Position numbers and translations under genes: made by a program. Source: an uncultured Actinomycetes bacterium (GTDB lineage Bacteria > Actinomycetota > Acidimicrobiia > Acidimicrobiales > Acidimicrobilacustridaceae). From it: a stretch of 8,335 bases of DNA. Where the stretch lies: NCBI GenBank assembly GCA_945957335.1, contig CAMFLJ010000159.1:1-8335 (forward strand), written 5' to 3'. Below are positions 6,314-8,335 of the stretch, piece after piece (position 1 is the stretch's first letter; each line of letters begins with the position of its first letter). A model generated the notes under the pieces. It made no database searches and was not told where the DNA came from. It worked only from the letters and a program-made list of their open reading frames with translations.

Positions 6314-6342
6314 GGCCGTCGGGACGCTCGTCCCGGTCGGCC
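6314..6342 (-). terminator. Strong hairpin after the 63-residue membrane protein gene
   Basis: GGCCG-t-CGGGAC (6314-6325), a 4-base loop GCTC, and GTCCCG-gt-CGGCC (6330-6342) give 11 GC-rich pairs with a small internal mismatch. It begins 4 bases past the minus-strand stop at 6347. It is the best stem-loop in the window and is placed as a transcription terminator would be. No U-run follows, as is common in high-GC actinobacteria. Another pairing, CCGGCG (6290-6295) with CGCCGG (6310-6315), would compete with its base. Confidence 0.5.
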
Positions 6343-6346
6343 ACGG

Positions 6347-6538
6347 TCAGTTGCCCGAGGCGGTCGGCCCCACACCCACGCTGCGGGTGGCGACCGGCTG
6401 GAACTGCCGTGGGCCGAAGGCGGTGAGCATCAGCGCCAGGCCCAGCAGCAGGGCGCCGAGCACCAGGACCCAGATCGGGGCGCGCGGGCGGCCGAGGTCG
6501 CCGTGGGCCTGCAGGGGTTGCGTCCGCTGCTCGTGCAT
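6347..6538 (-). CDS. Small single-pass membrane protein, function unknown
   Basis: 63 residues from ATG 6538, preceded by GGCGGAG with a 5-base spacer. An in-frame ATG at 6604 would add 22 Arg-rich residues and is less likely. A hydrophilic N-terminus (about residues 1-20, with Gln, His and Arg) leads into one strong helix with the core PIWVLVLGALLLGLALMLTAF. A short tail of about 22 residues rich in Val, Gly, Ser and Thr follows. The basic N-terminus suggests it faces the cytoplasm. There are no cysteines and no lipobox, and no family is recognised. The gene is divergent from the molybdoenzyme gene, with 135 bases between the two starts, and is followed by a strong hairpin, so it is probably a single-gene transcript. 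Confidence 0.6.
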   Translation of the reverse strand: MHEQRTQPLQAHGDLGRPRAPIWVLVLGALLLGLALMLTAFGPRQFQPVATRSVGVGPTASGN

Positions 6539-6673
6539 GTGGTCTCCGCCTACTGGGATCCGTCGCCGTGCGTGAGTTTCGCGGCCACGTTCCGTGGGCG
6601 TCATGAGGCGATCGGCCCATTAGGAACGCTAGGGACGGCGCCACCGACGGCCCGGCCCTGGGAGACTCGGGCC
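6539..6673. other. Divergent intergenic control region
   Basis: This 135-base gap holds the upstream regions of the minus-strand membrane protein and the plus-strand molybdoenzyme. It is somewhat less GC-rich than its surroundings. The most notable sequence is an imperfect tandem repeat, TAGGAACG (6621-6628) and TAGGGACG (6630-6637), at 9-base spacing. Read on the minus strand, TAGCGT (6631-6626) has the TAnnnT shape but no matching -35 box. No convincing promoter can be assigned to either gene by eye. Confidence 0.3.
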
Positions 6674-8335
6674 ATGCCGGGGCCGACACAGGACGACGAG
6701 GGGACCACCCACCGCTCGTTCTGCCGCATCTGCAACGCCATGTGCGGGATCGTCGTCACCGTCGGGCCCGGCCGGGTGGTCGAGCAGGTCCGCGGCGATC
6801 CCGACCACCCGCTCTCGGCCGGCTACACCTGCCCCAAGGGCCGGGCCCTGCCGGCGCTGCACCACGACCCCCGCCGCCTCGACCGGCCCCAGGTCGGCCG
6901 CGGGGCCTACCGCCTCGATGCCGGGTGGGACGACGTGCTCGACGACCTCCACGCCCGGGTGCGCGACACCGTCGAGGCCCGCGGCCCCGACTCGGTGGCG
7001 ATGTACCTGGCCAGCGGCTCGGCCTTCGACGCCGCCGGCCGCCGGGCCGCCGAGCGGTTCCTCTCGGTGCTCGGCTCGCGCCAGCGCTACACCGCCACGA
7101 CCATCGACACGCCGTGCAAGCCGCTCGTGGCCGAGTTGGTCGGCGGGTGGTCGGGGCTCACGCCGGTGTGGGACGAGGACGGCTCGTCGCTGCTCGTGCT
7201 GTTCGGCTCCAACCCCGTCGTGTCGCACGGGCACTCGAACGCCATGCCCGACCCGGTGGCCCGGCTGCGCCGCTTCCGCGACCGTGGCGGTCGGCTCTGG
7301 GTGCTCGACCCCCGCCGCACCGAGACGGCCCGCCTGGCCGACCACCACCTGCAGCTGCGCCCTGGCACCGACTGGCTCGTCCTCGGCTGGCTGGTGCGCC
7401 GGCTGCTCGACGACGACGCCCGTCGCGCCGAGGTCCGCACCCGGGCCACCGGCGTCGACGAGCTCCACGCCGCGCTCGCCCCGCTGCTCGAGACCGAGAT
7501 GGTGAGCCGACGAACGGGTCTGGCCGCGGCTGATCTCGACGCGCTGCTCGACGCGGTCGTGGCCGCCGGGCGGGTGAGCGCGCTGACCGGCACCGGTACC
7601 TCGATGGGGAGCACCGCGGACGTCACCGAGCACGTGCTGTGGGCGCTGCACGTCGTGACCGACAGCTACGACCGGCCCGGTGGCATGTGGTTCAACCCCG
7701 GCTACCTCGGCCAGCTCGATCGCCGCGACTGGCCGGCCACCCCGGCCGAGCTGCCCGAGCCCGAGCCGGGCCCACCGAGCCGGCCCGACCTGCCCCGGCG
7801 CTTCGGCGAGTGGCCCTGCGTCGCGCTCCTCGACGAGATCGAGGCGGGTCACGTCACCACCCTGTTCGTCGTCGGCGGCAACCCCGTCACCGCGTTCCCC
7901 GACGTCGAGCGCACGCGGGCCGCGCTGGCGTCGCTCGACACGCTCGTCGTGCTCGACGTGCTGCCCACCGAGACCACCGAGCTCGCCACCCACCTGCTGC
8001 CCGCGGTCGATCAGCTCGAGCGGGCCGACACCACCTGGCTGCTCGACGGGTACCAGCTGGCGGTGGCGGGCCAGTTCACGCCCGCCGTCGTCGAGCCGGT
8101 GGCCGAGCGGCGCCCGGTGTGGTGGGCGTTCGGTGCGCTGGCCGAGCGTCTCGGCCTCTCGGCCCTGCCCCGCGGCGTCACCGTGCCGACCCCGCCCGAG
8201 TCCGCAGCGCTGGCCGCCACCGAGGTCGAGCTCCTCCGGCCCCTGCTCGAGCGCAGCCGTGGTGGGGCCGAGGCCATGCTCGGCGCGCCCTCCGGGGTGG
8301 TGGCGTCGGGACCGGTGCACGGCTGGGTGCACGAC
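6674..8335 (+). CDS. Molybdopterin/[4Fe-4S] oxidoreductase (DMSO reductase superfamily), 3' truncated
   Basis: 554 codons from ATG 6674 (GGAG at 6661-6664, 9-base spacer) and open to the right edge with no stop. An N-terminal Fe-S domain has C17-x2-C20-x3-C24-x28-C53 followed by PKG. This is the [4Fe-4S] motif of the formate dehydrogenase/periplasmic nitrate reductase branch, with the conserved lysine K55 just after the last cysteine. The bis-MGD domain follows, with GSNPVVSHGHSN (from 178) and VVGGNPVTAFPD (from 400), and LPTETTELATHLLPAVDQLE further on. C148, in TIDTPCKPLVAEL, is placed where this superfamily supplies the molybdenum ligand, so a Cys-ligated enzyme is predicted. There is no twin-arginine signal, so it is probably cytoplasmic. 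The C-terminal dinucleotide-binding domain lies past the window. The substrate cannot be named: formate, nitrate and other oxoanion enzymes share these features. No partner subunit gene is visible upstream. Confidence 0.92.
   Translation, partial: MPGPTQDDEGTTHRSFCRICNAMCGIVVTVGPGRVVEQVRGDPDHPLSAGYTCPKGRALPALHHDPRRLDRPQVGRGAYRLDAGWDDVLDDLHARVRDTVEARGPDSVAMYLASGSAFDAAGRRAAERFLSVLGSRQRYTATTIDTPCKPLVAELVGGWSGLTPVWDEDGSSLLVLFGSNPVVSHGHSNAMPDPVARLRRFRDRGGRLWVLDPRRTETARLADHHLQLRPGTDWLVLGWLVRRLLDDDARRAEVRTRATGVDELHAALAPLLETEMVSRRTGLAAADLDALLDAVVAAGRVSALTGTGTSMGSTADVTEHVLWALHVVTDSYDRPGGMWFNPGYLGQLDRRDWPATPAELPEPEPGPPSRPDLPRRFGEWPCVALLDEIEAGHVTTLFVVGGNPVTAFPDVERTRAALASLDTLVVLDVLPTETTELATHLLPAVDQLERADTTWLLDGYQLAVAGQFTPAVVEPVAERRPVWWAFGALAERLGLSALPRGVTVPTPPESAALAATEVELLRPLLERSRGGAEAMLGAPSGVVASGPVHGWVHD

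Noticed and set aside
6246..6689. Extension of the zinc-ribbon frame to a 218-residue protein
   Set aside because: The added part covers the neighbouring membrane-protein gene, its control region and two hairpins, and has no protein-like features. GTG 6245 has a good ribosome site.
6742..7533. Plus-strand frames inside the molybdoenzyme gene (also 6918-7505)
   Set aside because: The Arg/Pro/Ala-rich translations are out-of-frame copies of the real gene, which is in the frame of 6674 and has no stop within the window.
6629..8332. Long minus-strand open frame (about 567 codons) opposite the molybdoenzyme
   Set aside because: It has the same shadow pattern, with low-complexity Gly/Val/Glu/His/Arg content. 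The plus-strand frame starting at 6674 carries the Fe-S cysteines and Mo-domain motifs.
1..8335. CRISPR array, insertion sequence, attachment site, rRNA or phage genes
   Set aside because: No regularly spaced repeats, no transposase or integrase motifs, no terminal inverted repeats around a cargo and no rRNA-like stretch were seen.

Overview
The window is very GC-rich (roughly 70% or more by eye). Almost every third codon position is G or C, GTG starts are used, and long antisense shadow frames run opposite the real genes. This points to a high-GC actinobacterium. Protein style (RecD, a RecQ-phosphoribosyltransferase helicase, an actinobacterial-type von Willebrand A membrane protein) fits the phylum. 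A more exact placement, for example Acidimicrobiia, would be a guess. No rRNA, tRNA, insertion sequence, phage gene or CRISPR array was seen.

Layout. (1) 1-561, plus strand: the 3' end of recD, cut by the left edge. (2) 562-980: a regulatory stretch with a possible 33-residue membrane peptide on the minus strand, a 15-bp palindrome, a good -35/-10 promoter, a hairpin and a possible leader ORF. (3) 981-3724, plus strand: a two-gene unit with a GTGA overlap. It encodes a small three-helix membrane protein and a secreted, membrane-anchored von Willebrand A protein with a complete metal site. (4) 3753-6538, minus strand: three genes in series, which read in transcription order are a 63-residue single-helix membrane protein, a 70-residue two-CxxC zinc-ribbon protein and a RecQ-family helicase with a C-terminal phosphoribosyltransferase-like domain. 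Each junction carries a hairpin that may separate the transcripts. (5) 6674-8335, plus strand: the first 554 codons of a molybdopterin/[4Fe-4S] oxidoreductase that runs off the right edge.

Functionally the window is a mosaic rather than one pathway. RecD and RecQ are both DNA repair/recombination helicases but lie on opposite strands, separated by the VWA unit. The zinc-ribbon protein just upstream of recQ could be a nucleic-acid partner, but that is inference. The VWA pair looks like an independent envelope module. The molybdoenzyme is transcribed divergently from the 63-residue membrane protein.

No clearly new multi-gene system is visible. The points most worth a second look are the coupled membrane/VWA pair with its organised control region, the hairpin that overlaps the ribosome binding site of the zinc-ribbon gene, the RecQ-PRTase fusion, and the molybdoenzyme of unknown substrate.
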